DNA of 64,000 nucleotides from an uncultured Bacteroides sp. GTDB lineage: Bacteria; Bacteroidota; Bacteroidia; Bacteroidales; Bacteroidaceae. Each line of letters opens with the position of its first letter. Within the stretch, counting starts at the first letter, position 1. The notes under the pieces were generated by a model. The model worked only from the letters and a program-made list of their open reading frames with translations, ran no database searches and was not told where the DNA came from. Position numbers and translations under genes: made by a program. The stretch is taken from contig NZ_URFY01000006.1 of assembly GCF_900547205.1 (NCBI RefSeq), forward strand, positions 1 to 64,000, written 5' to 3'. Shown piece after piece: positions 1 to 9,803 of this stretch.

Positions 1-48
1 ATAAATTTCTTTTGGATACCGGCATAATATAACCACAGAGTTTTCGAC

Positions 49-2481
49 TTGACCCCAAACGACCTTACTTATGCAGGTTGGGGTAATTTTCTTGTTATAT
101 GTCACAATGTCGACCGCATCATTCGCAGCGAAGACGGAGTTCAACGTTCCCGTTCGCTTTACACGTCCTATGTCTACGATGCTTTCGGTCGGGTGCTTGT
201 TGAGGGGTCGTGCATTAATCCCGATACGTCTTCCATTGCAGACAAAGTCGTCAAATGCTCTGTCAGCCGTAATGTGGATCGACAAATGACACCGGGCTAC
301 GGACTTTGGAATACTCCTTATATTCCCAATATAACATTGCCTTCCGCATCCATGCACGTCGTGAACTATTATGATGATTATTCGTTCCGTTCCCTTCCGG
401 GATTTAGCTCCGGTTTTACTTATAAGCCTGAGAATCTGTATGCCAAAGGCCAATTGACTGGAAGTCTGTTATCGGGCGGTACTCGCTCTGTCTTCTACTA
501 TGATGCCAAGGGGCAATTGTCCGGCAGCAGGTCCATAAACAGCCTTTACGGTAGTGAGACGACTTCCTATGCCTACACCTTTACGGGTAAGCCTTTGACG
601 CTGAACCGTGTTTATGAGTCTCCGGGCGGTTCTTCCATCAAGGAAGCCTACGCTTATACGTACGATAATACCGAGCGTCAGACGGATGTTCGCTTCCGCC
701 TGAACGATGGACCTTCCTTGCTGCTCTATCGCAATGTATATGATGAACTCGGCCGCCTGCAAAGACGCGAGTACATGAATCCTTCCGATTCAACGAGGCT
801 TGTCACCTCTTCTGAATATGCCTACAACATCCGTAACTGGTTGACAGGCATAGCGTGTGACAAATTCAGCCAGCGTCTTTATTATACGGATGGTCTGGGT
901 GCCCCGTGCTATAACGGTAATATCAGCAGCATGACTTGGCAGGGCGGAACGGAAACAACGGAACGTGGCTATAGATTCACCTACGACGGTCTTTCCCGCT
1001 TGAAAGATGCCGTCTATGGTGAAGGTGCCAATATATCAGCGAACCTTAACCGCTTCAACGAACAAGTAACGGGCTATGACAAGATGGGCAATATCCTTGG
1101 TCTGAAACGTTATGGTCAGACTTCGACGACAGGTTATGACATGATTGATAATCTATCCTTGACCTACGAAGGTAATCAACTGAAGAAGGTAACGGACAGT
1201 TCAACCGGTTCAGCTTTCAATGGCGGCTTTGAATTTAAGGACAGTGCCAATGCCGCCACTGAGTATGAATATGATGAAAATGGCAACTTGACTAAAGATT
1301 TAAACAAAAAGATTACGGATATTCAGTATAATTATTTAAATTTGCCTGTCCTGATACAGTTTGAGGACGGTAATAGCATCTCTTATGTTTATGATGCGAA
1401 CGGAACTAAGCTTCGTACTACGCATCTCATCGACGGAGTGACTACGACTACTGATTACTGTGGGAATGTGATCTATGAAAATGGAGTTGCAAAGACTTTG
1501 CTCACTGAGGTTGGTTATGTAAGTCTGGATGATAAGAAGTATCATTACTTTGTGCAGGACCATCAGGGAAACAATCGTGTTGTTATTGACCAAAATGGGG
1601 CTGTTGAGGAAGTTAATCATTATTATCCGTTTGGCGGTGTATTTGCTAATTCTCAGTCTGTTCAGACTTATAAGTATAATGGCAAGGAGCTGGATAGGAA
1701 AGGTGGACTGGATTGGTATGATTATGGGACGAGGCACTATGATGCTTCGATAGGAAGGTTTATGAAGCCTGATAGATTTTCAGAGAAGTATGTATCTTTA
1801 TCTCCTTATCAGTATGGTGCAAATAATCCGGTTAATGTTGTTGATATAAATGGAGATAGTATATGGTATACTCGGAGTGATGATATTGTCACCATGAACG
1901 TAACAGCAAAAATATTAAATAATTCAAGTGATAAAATAAATATGAATAGGGCTGCCAAAGATATAGTTTCTGACATAAAAAACACTTATGAAGGAAAATT
2001 TGAATGGAGTGATGGAAAAGTATATAATTTGAGAGTTGACATGAAACTTCAAGTTGCGAACTCCATGAAGGATATCGAATATTCAGATCATTTATTTGTT
2101 TTAGCAGATAGCGATGGTAAAGGAGCACGTGGGACAACAAATATGTCTGGTGGAAAAGTAATGACTCTGGCATCAAGCGATTTTGCGGACGACAATTGGT
2201 TGTCGAATAACTTGTCTTATAATAAAACTTTTACTGCTACTCACGAATTTGGACATGCGATTGGATTACCTCACTCACAAAATCCATTAAATATAATGAA
2301 GCAAGGTGGCGTTTTTCATAATAGCAGTGACAAACAAAGAATTATAATGCTACAGCAACAAAACAATATAAACCGAGGTGTTAATTATTTGAATTTTGGT
2401 AATAGAAAAATACCTTATCCTTATATTCATTATAATAGTGTTGTTGTTGATATATACAATTTAGGTCTTAAATGGAGATGA
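49..2481 (+). CDS. RHS-repeat protein, 5'-truncated, with C-terminal zinc-metallopeptidase-like domain
   Basis: Tyr-Asp-rich RHS/YD repeats (for example YVYDAFGR near the start and YEYDENGN in the middle) run to about residue 600 and end in a typical RHS core (YYPFGG, YNGKELD, WYDYGTRHYDASIGRFMKPD, NPVNVVDINGDS). After this boundary the composition becomes AT-rich and the protein changes to a variable tip holding HEFGHAIGLPH (H732, E733, H736, H742 counted from the TTG at 49) and a following NIM, which is the HExxHxxGxxH zinc site plus Met-turn of metzincin peptidases. In RHS families the variable tip after the core is usually a toxin or effector, so a secreted protease toxin is a reasonable inference. 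All three forward frames are closed before base 53 (stops at 25, 30 and 50), so the signal peptide and N-terminal half expected for a full Bacteroides RHS protein are not joined to it here. It is probably a displaced or frameshifted 3' fragment; the TTG start is only the ORF boundary. Confidence 0.8.
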   Translation: MTPNDLTYAGWGNFLVICHNVDRIIRSEDGVQRSRSLYTSYVYDAFGRVLVEGSCINPDTSSIADKVVKCSVSRNVDRQMTPGYGLWNTPYIPNITLPSASMHVVNYYDDYSFRSLPGFSSGFTYKPENLYAKGQLTGSLLSGGTRSVFYYDAKGQLSGSRSINSLYGSETTSYAYTFTGKPLTLNRVYESPGGSSIKEAYAYTYDNTERQTDVRFRLNDGPSLLLYRNVYDELGRLQRREYMNPSDSTRLVTSSEYAYNIRNWLTGIACDKFSQRLYYTDGLGAPCYNGNISSMTWQGGTETTERGYRFTYDGLSRLKDAVYGEGANISANLNRFNEQVTGYDKMGNILGLKRYGQTSTTGYDMIDNLSLTYEGNQLKKVTDSSTGSAFNGGFEFKDSANAATEYEYDENGNLTKDLNKKITDIQYNYLNLPVLIQFEDGNSISYVYDANGTKLRTTHLIDGVTTTTDYCGNVIYENGVAKTLLTEVGYVSLDDKKYHYFVQDHQGNNRVVIDQNGAVEEVNHYYPFGGVFANSQSVQTYKYNGKELDRKGGLDWYDYGTRHYDASIGRFMKPDRFSEKYVSLSPYQYGANNPVNVVDINGDSIWYTRSDDIVTMNVTAKILNNSSDKINMNRAAKDIVSDIKNTYEGKFEWSDGKVYNLRVDMKLQVANSMKDIEYSDHLFVLADSDGKGARGTTNMSGGKVMTLASSDFADDNWLSNNLSYNKTFTATHEFGHAIGLPHSQNPLNIMKQGGVFHNSSDKQRIIMLQQQNNINRGVNYLNFGNRKIPYPYIHYNSVVVDIYNLGLKWR

Positions 2482-2861
2482 TACCGATGAAATTAGGAAA
2501 TAGAAAAAAAAATATAATAATTGTAGGTATAATATTATGTATATGTTTTGTGTGCTTTGCATCCAGATCAACATTAATATTTATAGGTAACTCTTATGAA
2601 AATAGCCAAGACATTAATGTTGCTATTTCATTAAATAATAATATTGTTTATAATGGTGTTTTAAAGGCTTACGAGTTTCCGATGTTGATAAAGAAAATGA
2701 AAATGAAAGTTGGCTTTTATAAGGTTTCTGCAAAATTGAATAATATAGAAGTTGAGAATGAGTTCTTTTATTTTTTTCAGAAAACTATATGGATTGACTT
2801 TGATTTTACAACTAAAGACATATTATTAATTTCGAAGTTCTATAGGCAAGTGCCATTGTGA
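2478..2861 (+). CDS. Small single-pass membrane protein, candidate immunity protein
   Basis: A protein of about 127 residues with a basic N-terminus (KLGNRKK) followed by one hydrophobic segment (roughly residues 12-30) and a soluble part that would lie outside the inner membrane. The ATG at 2478 overlaps the RHS stop as ATGA; in-frame ATGs also exist at 2472 and 2487, and 2487 is preceded by GGAG at 2474-2477. I do not recognise the family. Its position directly after, and overlapping, the RHS toxin-like tip, its AT-rich base composition and its small size fit an immunity protein acting in the periplasm against the metallopeptidase domain. That role is inference only. Confidence 0.55.
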   Translation: MIPMKLGNRKKNIIIVGIILCICFVCFASRSTLIFIGNSYENSQDINVAISLNNNIVYNGVLKAYEFPMLIKKMKMKVGFYKVSAKLNNIEVENEFFYFFQKTIWIDFDFTTKDILLISKFYRQVPL

Positions 2862-2918
2862 TTTATTTGTCTTGATAAAAAGTTAACTAAATATGTATTC
2901 ATTGTAGGGTAACTAATT

Positions 2919-3350
2919 ATGGATTTAAAGCATGAAATATTGATTAATAAATACGGGCAAAATCTTCTAACAATCAAAGTGCTAGTTGAATATTTTGAAA
3001 AGTTGGACTATGCTGAAAAGAGAAGGTATTTGCAACATTTAGTGACTCTGATTTTGCAATCAAATCCTGTGGATTCTGATATTTTGCAAGCAATAGAGGA
3101 TAGTCATTTAAAAAGAACTTTTACCTCCTGTGTAATTCTTGAAAAAGGCGGAACAAAATACTATAATCTAAAGAAAATAATAGATTTACCAGATAATGAA
3201 CTGGAGAAATCGTTAGTTTTGTTCTTGAATTTATTTAGAATTGGATATAATAGGCGCTTTTTGAAAGAAAAGAATAATCCTGCTAAATGGTGGTATTGGG
3301 ATTTGTCTGATGAGAAAAAAATAATAGATATATTAACGACAATTGATTGA
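2919..3350 (+). CDS. Small DUF5958-like protein, possible second immunity or accessory gene
   Basis: A soluble protein of 143 residues, predicted mostly helical, with no signal peptide. It opens with EILINKYGQNLLT and ends with the pattern NNPAKWWYWDLSDE, which I associate with the DUF5958 family often found beside RHS or polymorphic-toxin genes in Bacteroides. The family call is from memory of the pattern and no function is established. It lies 57 bases after the membrane protein on the same strand and has the same AT-rich composition, so the three genes look like one imported cassette. A cytoplasmic immunity or adaptor role is possible but unproved. Confidence 0.55.
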   Translation: MDLKHEILINKYGQNLLTIKVLVEYFEKLDYAEKRRYLQHLVTLILQSNPVDSDILQAIEDSHLKRTFTSCVILEKGGTKYYNLKKIIDLPDNELEKSLVLFLNLFRIGYNRRFLKEKNNPAKWWYWDLSDEKKIIDILTTID

Positions 3351-3427
3351 TTGTTTTTTAATTAGATAGATTGCTAATACTTGAAAATATTACTTTTGAA
3401 AAGATTAGTATATGTTGCTACATTAAC

Positions 3428-3453
3428 TTTAGGGGGAGCCATATCCCCCTAAA
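3428..3453 (+). terminator. Hairpin after the RHS cassette
   Basis: A perfect 10-bp stem (TTTAGGGGGA at 3428-3437, complement at 3444-3453) with a 6-base loop. No real T-tract follows on either strand, so it may be a weak terminator or only a boundary hairpin between the AT-rich cassette and the acyl-CoA synthetase gene. Confidence 0.45.
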
Positions 3454-3504
3454 CTTCTGCACACATTTCCTCCCCTTTTCTTTCTTTTTTCTCATAAGAA
3501 AGAA

Positions 3505-3512
3505 TATATTTG
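3505..3512 (+). promoter_or_regulatory. Bacteroides-type -7 box (TATATTTG) before the acyl-CoA synthetase
   Basis: TATATTTG matches the Bacteroides primary-sigma -7 consensus TAnnTTTG and lies 32 bases before the ATG at 3544. The upstream -33 region is T-rich but has no exact TTTG. Confidence 0.5.
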
Positions 3513-3543
3513 TACCTAAGTTAAACGAAAACAAGAGCATGAT

Positions 3544-5604
3544 ATGATAACAACCCAGTTGCTTCGTCCCGAAAGCATTGTTGTAATAGGGGCATCGAAT
3601 AATGTGCATAAGCCGGGTGGCGCAATATTGAAGAACCTGATAAACGGAGGATACGAGGGAGAGCTGCGGGCAGTGAACCCCAAGGAGAAGGAAGTGCAGG
3701 GAGTGCCCGCCTTTGCAGATGTAAGCGACATACCCGACACGGACCTCGCAGTATTGGCCGTTCCCGCATCCATGTGTCCCGATATTGTGGAGACGCTGGC
3801 TAGCCGGAAGCACACTCGGGCATTCATCATACTCTCCGCTGGCTTTGGCGAAGAAACCCATGAAGGAGCATTGCTGGAAGAACGCATACTCGAAACAGTC
3901 AATAAATACGGTGCCTCCCTGATAGGCCCCAATTGCATCGGACTGATGAACACCTGGCATCACAGCGTATTCAGCCAACCCATCCCGAACCTCCATCCCA
4001 AAGGAGTCGACCTCATATCCAGCTCCGGCGCCACAGCCGTATTCATCCTCGAGAGTGCCGTAACGAAAGGCCTGCAATTCAACTCCGTCTGGTCCGTAGG
4101 AAATGCCAAGCAGATAGGCGTGGAAGATGTATTGCAATTCATGGATGAAAACTTCGACCCCGAGAAAGACTCACACCTCAAACTACTTTATATAGAAAGC
4201 ATCCAGAACCCCGACAGGCTACTGTTCCATGCCTCCTCATTAATAAGAAAAGGCTGCAAGATTGCCGCCATCAAGGCAGGCAGTTCCGAAAGCGGGAGCC
4301 GCGCAGCTTCATCGCATACGGGAGCCATTGCCAGCTCCGACTCCGCCGTAGAGGCGTTGTTCCGTAAAGCGGGCATCGTGCGTTGCTTCTCCCGCGAGGA
4401 GCTGACGACGGTAGGTTGTGTGTTCACCCTCCCCGAACTGAAAGGAAAGAACTTCGCCATTATCACCCACGCCGGCGGACCGGGAGTGATGCTGACGGAC
4501 GCCCTGAGCAAAGGTGGACTCAACGTGCCCAAGCTGGAAGGCGAACAGGCGGCAGAACTGAAAGAACAACTATTCCCCGGAGCCGCCGTAGGCAACCCGA
4601 TAGACATCCTCGCCACCGGCACACCGGAGCATCTGCGCCTTTGCATTGACTACTGCGAAGAGAAACTGGATAACGTAGACGCCATGATGGCCATCTTCGG
4701 CACACCGGGACTGGTCACGATGTTTGAGATGTACGACGTGCTGCACGAGAAGATGCAAGTATGCAGCAAACCGATCTTCCCCATCCTTCCCTCAATCAAC
4801 ACAGCTGGAGCGGAAGTAGCCGCCTTCCTTGCCAAAGGCCATGTGAACTTTGCCGATGAAGTGACGTTGGGCACAGCCCTTTCGCGCATAGTCAACGCCC
4901 CCCGGCCGGCAGTGCCCGAGATAGAACTCTTCGGAGTGGATGTGCCGAGAATCCGACGCATCATCGACTCCATCACCGAGAGCGGATACATCGAACCTCA
5001 TTACGTGCAAGCGCTTCTCCATGCCGCAGGCATCCCGCTGGTAGACGAGTTTGTGTCCGACAACAAAGAAGAAACAGTCGCCTTCGCCCGTCGCTGCGGA
5101 TTTCCGGTAGTGGCAAAGGTAGTGGGCCCCGTGCACAAGTCGGATGTGGGCGGCGTTGTGCTGAACATCAAGAGCGAGCAGCACTTGGCTCTGGAGTTCG
5201 ACCGTATGATGCAGATTCCCGATGCAAGAGCCATTATGGTGCAGCCCATGCTGAAAGGCACCGAGCTGTTCATCGGCGCGAAGTATGAAGAGAAGTTCGG
5301 CCATGTGGTGCTTTGCGGATTGGGCGGCATCTTTGTGGAAGTGCTGAAAGACGTCTCTTCCGGTCTGGCTCCCCTCTCTTACGAAGAAGCCTATTCGATG
5401 ATTCACTCCCTACGTGCCTACAAGATTATTCAGGGAACGCGCGGGCAGAAAGGAGTGAACGAAGACAAATTCGCAGAGATTATCGTGCGCCTGTCCACCT
5501 TGCTGCGCTTTGCAACGGAAATCAAAGAAATGGATATCAACCCGCTTCTGGCTACCGATAAAGCCATTACAGCAGTGGATGCACGCATCAGAATAGAGAA
5601 ATAG
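3544..5604 (+). CDS. Acetate/acyl-CoA ligase (ADP-forming), fused alpha and beta parts
   Basis: Catalyses acyl-CoA + ADP + phosphate to acid + CoA + ATP (or the reverse), a cytoplasmic substrate-level phosphorylation step in fermenting cells. The N-terminal CoA-binding Rossmann part starts with SIVVIGASNNVHKPGG; the succinyl-CoA-ligase-like part carries SSHTGAIASSD, whose His258 fits the phosphohistidine of this family. From about residue 465 an ATP-grasp domain follows (FPVVAKVVGPVHKSDVGG, GLGGIFVEVLKD, EMDINPLLA). At 686 residues it is the size of single-chain alpha-beta fusions. It stands alone, with its own -7 box and unrelated neighbours. The exact acyl substrate (acetate, propionate, aryl acids) cannot be told from the sequence. 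Confidence 0.9.
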   Translation: MITTQLLRPESIVVIGASNNVHKPGGAILKNLINGGYEGELRAVNPKEKEVQGVPAFADVSDIPDTDLAVLAVPASMCPDIVETLASRKHTRAFIILSAGFGEETHEGALLEERILETVNKYGASLIGPNCIGLMNTWHHSVFSQPIPNLHPKGVDLISSSGATAVFILESAVTKGLQFNSVWSVGNAKQIGVEDVLQFMDENFDPEKDSHLKLLYIESIQNPDRLLFHASSLIRKGCKIAAIKAGSSESGSRAASSHTGAIASSDSAVEALFRKAGIVRCFSREELTTVGCVFTLPELKGKNFAIITHAGGPGVMLTDALSKGGLNVPKLEGEQAAELKEQLFPGAAVGNPIDILATGTPEHLRLCIDYCEEKLDNVDAMMAIFGTPGLVTMFEMYDVLHEKMQVCSKPIFPILPSINTAGAEVAAFLAKGHVNFADEVTLGTALSRIVNAPRPAVPEIELFGVDVPRIRRIIDSITESGYIEPHYVQALLHAAGIPLVDEFVSDNKEETVAFARRCGFPVVAKVVGPVHKSDVGGVVLNIKSEQHLALEFDRMMQIPDARAIMVQPMLKGTELFIGAKYEEKFGHVVLCGLGGIFVEVLKDVSSGLAPLSYEEAYSMIHSLRAYKIIQGTRGQKGVNEDKFAEIIVRLSTLLRFATEIKEMDINPLLATDKAITAVDARIRIEK

Positions 5605-5661
5605 AGACGATTTTGCTATTCATTGAGACGCATTTTCTATCCTCCCGTGGTGATTTGGGCT

Positions 5662-5669
5662 ATATTTGG
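5662..5669 (+). promoter_or_regulatory. Candidate -7 box before the hybrid sensor-regulator
   Basis: TATATTTG (TAnnTTTG) lies 53 bases before the ATG at 5722. No TTTG is found at the expected 19-21-base spacing, so this is a partial match. Confidence 0.4.
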
Positions 5670-5721
5670 TAGCTCAAAACTTCAAAGAACGGGAAGATAG
5701 AAAACACACACGTATATAAGT

Positions 5722-8700
5722 ATGAAAAAGACTCTAATACTACTTATCGCTTATGTTTGTTGCCAGATGATAGTGTGCCACGCACAAGTGGCGGACGAAC
5801 ATTATTATTTCAAAAACCTGAGTGTACAGAACGGGCTGTCGCAAAACACGGTCAACGCCATCTTGCAAGACAAGCAAGGCTTCATGTGGTTTGGCACAAA
5901 AGACGGGCTCAACCGTTACGACGGACTCTCCTTCCGCAAGTTCAAACACGACGGGCGCAGCGAGCGCAGCATCGGCAACAACTTCATCACCGCCCTCTAC
6001 GAAGACGAACAAGGCAACATCTGGATAGGCACCGATGTAGGGCTCTACATCTACTACCCCGAACAAGATACCTTCCGCCACTTCACCCAACCGAGCGTGG
6101 AGAACACGAAGATAGAACATACCGTAACTACCATCTCCGGCGACGACCGCGGCTGCGTCTGGATAGCCGTCGAGGCCCAAGGACTTTTCTGCTACAACTT
6201 GGAGAACGAAGAACTCCGCAACTACACGCTTCGCGACTTCCCCTTCATCACTACCAACGTGCAATCCTTCGTCTTTGACAATAGCGGCACCCTCTGGATA
6301 GGCTGCTACGGCGATGGACTCTTCTACTCAAAAGACCGTCTGAAAACGCTGCATCCCTACCTTTCTCCGACAGACAACAAAGAAACGTACGCCAACGACG
6401 TAGTAACCACCCTCGTGAAAGGTGCCTACAACTGCCTGTACGTTAGCTCCTTGAAAGGCGGCGTGAAGGAACTCAACCTGACATCCAACAAACTGCACGA
6501 CCTGCTTTCCGTAGACGAGAATGGAGAATCTGTCTTTTGCCGCCAACTGCTCGTTGCTTCCGACAACGAACTCTGGATTGGCGCCGAATCGGGACTCTAC
6601 ATCTACAACCTCCGCCAAGGTAAATACGTGCACCTCCGCAATTCCACCTACGACCCGTATTCCCTCTCGGACAACGCCATCTACTCCTTGTGCAAAGACC
6701 GTGAAGGCGGAATATGGATAGGCTCTTACTTCGGCGGCGTCAACTACTACCCCCATCTGTACACCTACTTCGAGAAGTACTACCCCAAAGGCGTAGACAA
6801 CGGCCTGCACGGAAAGCGAGTCCGCGAGTTCTGCCGCGACAATCAAGGCATCCTCTGGATAGGTACTGAGGACGGCGGGCTGAACCGCTTCAATCCCAAG
6901 ACAAAGACCTTCTCCTTCTTCGCCCCCAGCGCTGCCTTTACCAATGTGCACGGTCTGTGCATGGTGGGCGATTATCTCTGGGCCGGCACCTTCTCCAAAG
7001 GAGTGAAGGTGATAGATACTCGCACCGGCGCCATCGTGAAAAGCTATCAGAAAACGGCTTCCCCACGTTCGTTAATAGACAACAGCGTCTTTGCCATCTG
7101 CCGCACGGCAACGGGCGATATCTACCTCGGCACTCTCTTCGGCCTGCTCCGCTACAACAAGCAGTCCGATGACTTCGACCGCATCCCCGAGCTGAACGGC
7201 AAATTCATCTACGACATCAAAGAAGACTCCGGCGGTAACCTCTGGCTGGCTACGTATGCCAACGGCGCCTATTGCTACAACGTGAACGAGAAGCGATGGA
7301 AAAACTACTCGCACGATGCCGCCAACCCGAAAAGCCTGCCCTACGATAAGGTATTAAGCGTATTTGAGGACTCCCACCGTCAAATCTGGCTCACCACGCA
7401 GGGCGGCGGTTTCTGCCAGTTTCACCCCGAGACGGACACCTTCACGAACTACAACCTGAGCGACGGGCTACCCAACGACGTAGTCTACCAGATAGTGGAG
7501 GACAAAGACGGACTCTTCTGGCTGACTACCAACAACGGCTTGGTATGCTTCGACCCCGCCACGCGGAAGATGACCGTATACACCACCGCCAACGGTCTGC
7601 TGGGCGACCAGTTCAACTACCGTTCGAGCTTTGAGACGGAAGACGGGACTATCTACCTGGGCAGCATCGACGGCTTCATCGCCTTCAACCCCAAGAACTT
7701 CTCGGAGAATAAATACCTTCCATCCGTAGTTATCACCGACTTCCTGTTGTTTGGCAAAGAGGTTTATGCGGGCGAACCATCGTCCCCGCTCGAGAAGAGC
7801 ATCACCTTCTCCGACGAACTCGTGCTACAGTCCAATCAAAACTCGTTCTCCTTCCGCGTGGCGGCACTCGACTTTCAAGCTACGAAGATGAACCGCGTGA
7901 TGTACAAACTCGACGGCTTCGACACCGACTGGATGCCCGTTGGCGAAAGCCCCATCGTCACCTATTCCAACCTGCGCTATGGCGACTATACCTTCCGGCT
8001 GAAAGCCTCCAACAGCGACGGAGTGTGGAATGAGAACGAACTGACGCTGAACGTGCATATTCTCCCTCCTTTCTATCTCTCCGTTTGGGCCTACATGGTG
8101 TATGCATTGCTCATTGTGGGCTGCTCGCTCTACACCGTCGTGTACTTCAAACGCCGCAGCAACCGCAAGCACCGTCGCCAGATGGAGATATTCGAGCAGG
8201 AGAAGGAGCGCGAGATATACCATGCCAAGATAGACTTCTTCACCAATGTGGCGCACGAGATACGCACGCCGCTCACCTTGATAAAAGGTCCGTTGGAGAA
8301 CATCATCCTCAAGAAGCAGGTGGATACCGAAACCCGCGAAGACCTGAACGTGATGAAGCAGAACACGGAGCGCCTGCTCAACCTCACCAACCAGCTTCTG
8401 GACTTCCGAAAGACGGAAAGCCAGGGCTACCGCCTGAACTTTGCCAAGTGCAACATAACCGAAGTGCTGAAAGAAACCCATCTGCGCTTCACTTCCCTTG
8501 CCAAGCAGAAAGGGCTGGAGTTTCTGCTCCACGTGCCTGAAGAGGATTTCTATGCACACGTCAACCGGGAAGCGTTTACGAAGATTCTCAGTAACCTGCT
8601 GAATAATGGAATGAAGTATGCTGAGCATTACGTGCACATATCGCTGGAATTGCCGGAAGGCGACGAAGGCAGCGAAGGGAACGAAAACCGTGTATTCCGC

Positions 8701-9789
8701 ATCCGCACTGTGAACGACGGCGTGATTATCCCCGATGAGATGAAAGAGGAAATCTTCAAACCTTTCGTTCGCTTCAACGAGCAGAAAGACGGGCAAGTGA
8801 CTACCGGAACTGGTATCGGACTGGCGCTCTCACGCTCTCTGGCGGAGTTGCATCAAGGCATATTGGTGATGACGAAAGGGGAAGAAGCGAATAGTTTCTG
8901 CCTGACATTGCCTGTGGTTCAGGATACTACGATTAAGTTGACTTCCGAAGAAACCGATGAACTGGATAAGGAACGAGTGACCGAAGCCCGTGCGGAACAA
9001 GCGGCGAAGAAGGGCGACAAGCCTTCGGTATTGGTGGTGGAGGATAACCCGGATATGCTATCGTTCATCGCCCGGCAATTATCAGACAGCTATGTAGTGC
9101 TGATGGCGGGCAATGGTAAGGAAGCTTTGGAGTTGCTGGATGGAAACTATGTGAGTCTCGTAGTCAGCGATGTAGTCATGCCCGTGATGGATGGCTTCGA
9201 GCTGTGCAAGACTATCAAGTCGAATCTGAACTATAGTCACATCCCCGTCATACTGCTGACTGCGAAAACGAATATCCAATCCAAGATTGAAGGCATGGAG
9301 CTGGGGGCGGATGCATATATCGAGAAGCCTTTCTCGGTGGAGTATCTTCATGCCTGTGTCTCCAACCTGATACAAAACCGTGAGAAGCTGCGCCAGGCTT
9401 TCGCGCAATCGCCCTTCGTGGCGGCTAATACGATGGCGCTCACCAAGGCGGACGAGGAATTTATCAAGAAGCTGAACGATGTCATCCAAGCGAATCTCGA
9501 CAATCCCGACTTCAGCATGGACGACATGGCGGATGGCTTGAATATGAGCCGCTCCAATTTCTATCGGAAGATGAAAGGAGTGCTCGATTTAAGTCCCAAT
9601 GAGTACCTTCGCTTGGAGCGCTTGAAGAAGGCGGCGCACCTCATTCAGGAAGGGGAGGGGCGCATCAACGAAATCTGCTATATGGTGGGATTCAATTCTC
9701 CGTCTTATTTCTCCAAGTGTTTTCAGAAGCAGTTTGGGATGTTGCCGAAGGACTTCGGACTCTCAGCTAGCATTGGGGGAAAAGAATAA
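5722..9789 (+). CDS. Hybrid two-component system sensor kinase/response regulator (HTCS) of PUL 1
   Basis: One-protein signal transducer that binds a glycan breakdown product in the periplasm and activates PUL genes. Order of parts: signal peptide (residues 1 to about 22), two seven-bladed Reg_prop propellers (about 25-690, many copies of WIGT/WIGS-type blades such as MWFGTKDGLNRYD), a Y_Y_Y domain (about 700-785), a membrane helix (about 788-808), a HisKA domain with AHEIRTPLTLIKGP (phospho-acceptor His845), a HATPase domain (TGTGIGLALSRSLAELH), a receiver with phospho-acceptor Asp1150 in VVSDVVMPVMDG, and a C-terminal AraC-type HTH (about 1240-1350, MSRSNFYRKMKG). Length 1355 matches the family. 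It lies upstream of, and in line with, the SusC/D genes it presumably controls. The ligand is unknown. Confidence 0.95.
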   Translation: MKKTLILLIAYVCCQMIVCHAQVADEHYYFKNLSVQNGLSQNTVNAILQDKQGFMWFGTKDGLNRYDGLSFRKFKHDGRSERSIGNNFITALYEDEQGNIWIGTDVGLYIYYPEQDTFRHFTQPSVENTKIEHTVTTISGDDRGCVWIAVEAQGLFCYNLENEELRNYTLRDFPFITTNVQSFVFDNSGTLWIGCYGDGLFYSKDRLKTLHPYLSPTDNKETYANDVVTTLVKGAYNCLYVSSLKGGVKELNLTSNKLHDLLSVDENGESVFCRQLLVASDNELWIGAESGLYIYNLRQGKYVHLRNSTYDPYSLSDNAIYSLCKDREGGIWIGSYFGGVNYYPHLYTYFEKYYPKGVDNGLHGKRVREFCRDNQGILWIGTEDGGLNRFNPKTKTFSFFAPSAAFTNVHGLCMVGDYLWAGTFSKGVKVIDTRTGAIVKSYQKTASPRSLIDNSVFAICRTATGDIYLGTLFGLLRYNKQSDDFDRIPELNGKFIYDIKEDSGGNLWLATYANGAYCYNVNEKRWKNYSHDAANPKSLPYDKVLSVFEDSHRQIWLTTQGGGFCQFHPETDTFTNYNLSDGLPNDVVYQIVEDKDGLFWLTTNNGLVCFDPATRKMTVYTTANGLLGDQFNYRSSFETEDGTIYLGSIDGFIAFNPKNFSENKYLPSVVITDFLLFGKEVYAGEPSSPLEKSITFSDELVLQSNQNSFSFRVAALDFQATKMNRVMYKLDGFDTDWMPVGESPIVTYSNLRYGDYTFRLKASNSDGVWNENELTLNVHILPPFYLSVWAYMVYALLIVGCSLYTVVYFKRRSNRKHRRQMEIFEQEKEREIYHAKIDFFTNVAHEIRTPLTLIKGPLENIILKKQVDTETREDLNVMKQNTERLLNLTNQLLDFRKTESQGYRLNFAKCNITEVLKETHLRFTSLAKQKGLEFLLHVPEEDFYAHVNREAFTKILSNLLNNGMKYAEHYVHISLELPEGDEGSEGNENRVFRIRTVNDGVIIPDEMKEEIFKPFVRFNEQKDGQVTTGTGIGLALSRSLAELHQGILVMTKGEEANSFCLTLPVVQDTTIKLTSEETDELDKERVTEARAEQAAKKGDKPSVLVVEDNPDMLSFIARQLSDSYVVLMAGNGKEALELLDGNYVSLVVSDVVMPVMDGFELCKTIKSNLNYSHIPVILLTAKTNIQSKIEGMELGADAYIEKPFSVEYLHACVSNLIQNREKLRQAFAQSPFVAANTMALTKADEEFIKKLNDVIQANLDNPDFSMDDMADGLNMSRSNFYRKMKGVLDLSPNEYLRLERLKKAAHLIQEGEGRINEICYMVGFNSPSYFSKCFQKQFGMLPKDFGLSASIGGKE

Positions 9790-9803
9790 TTGGTATTTGA
9801 TTT

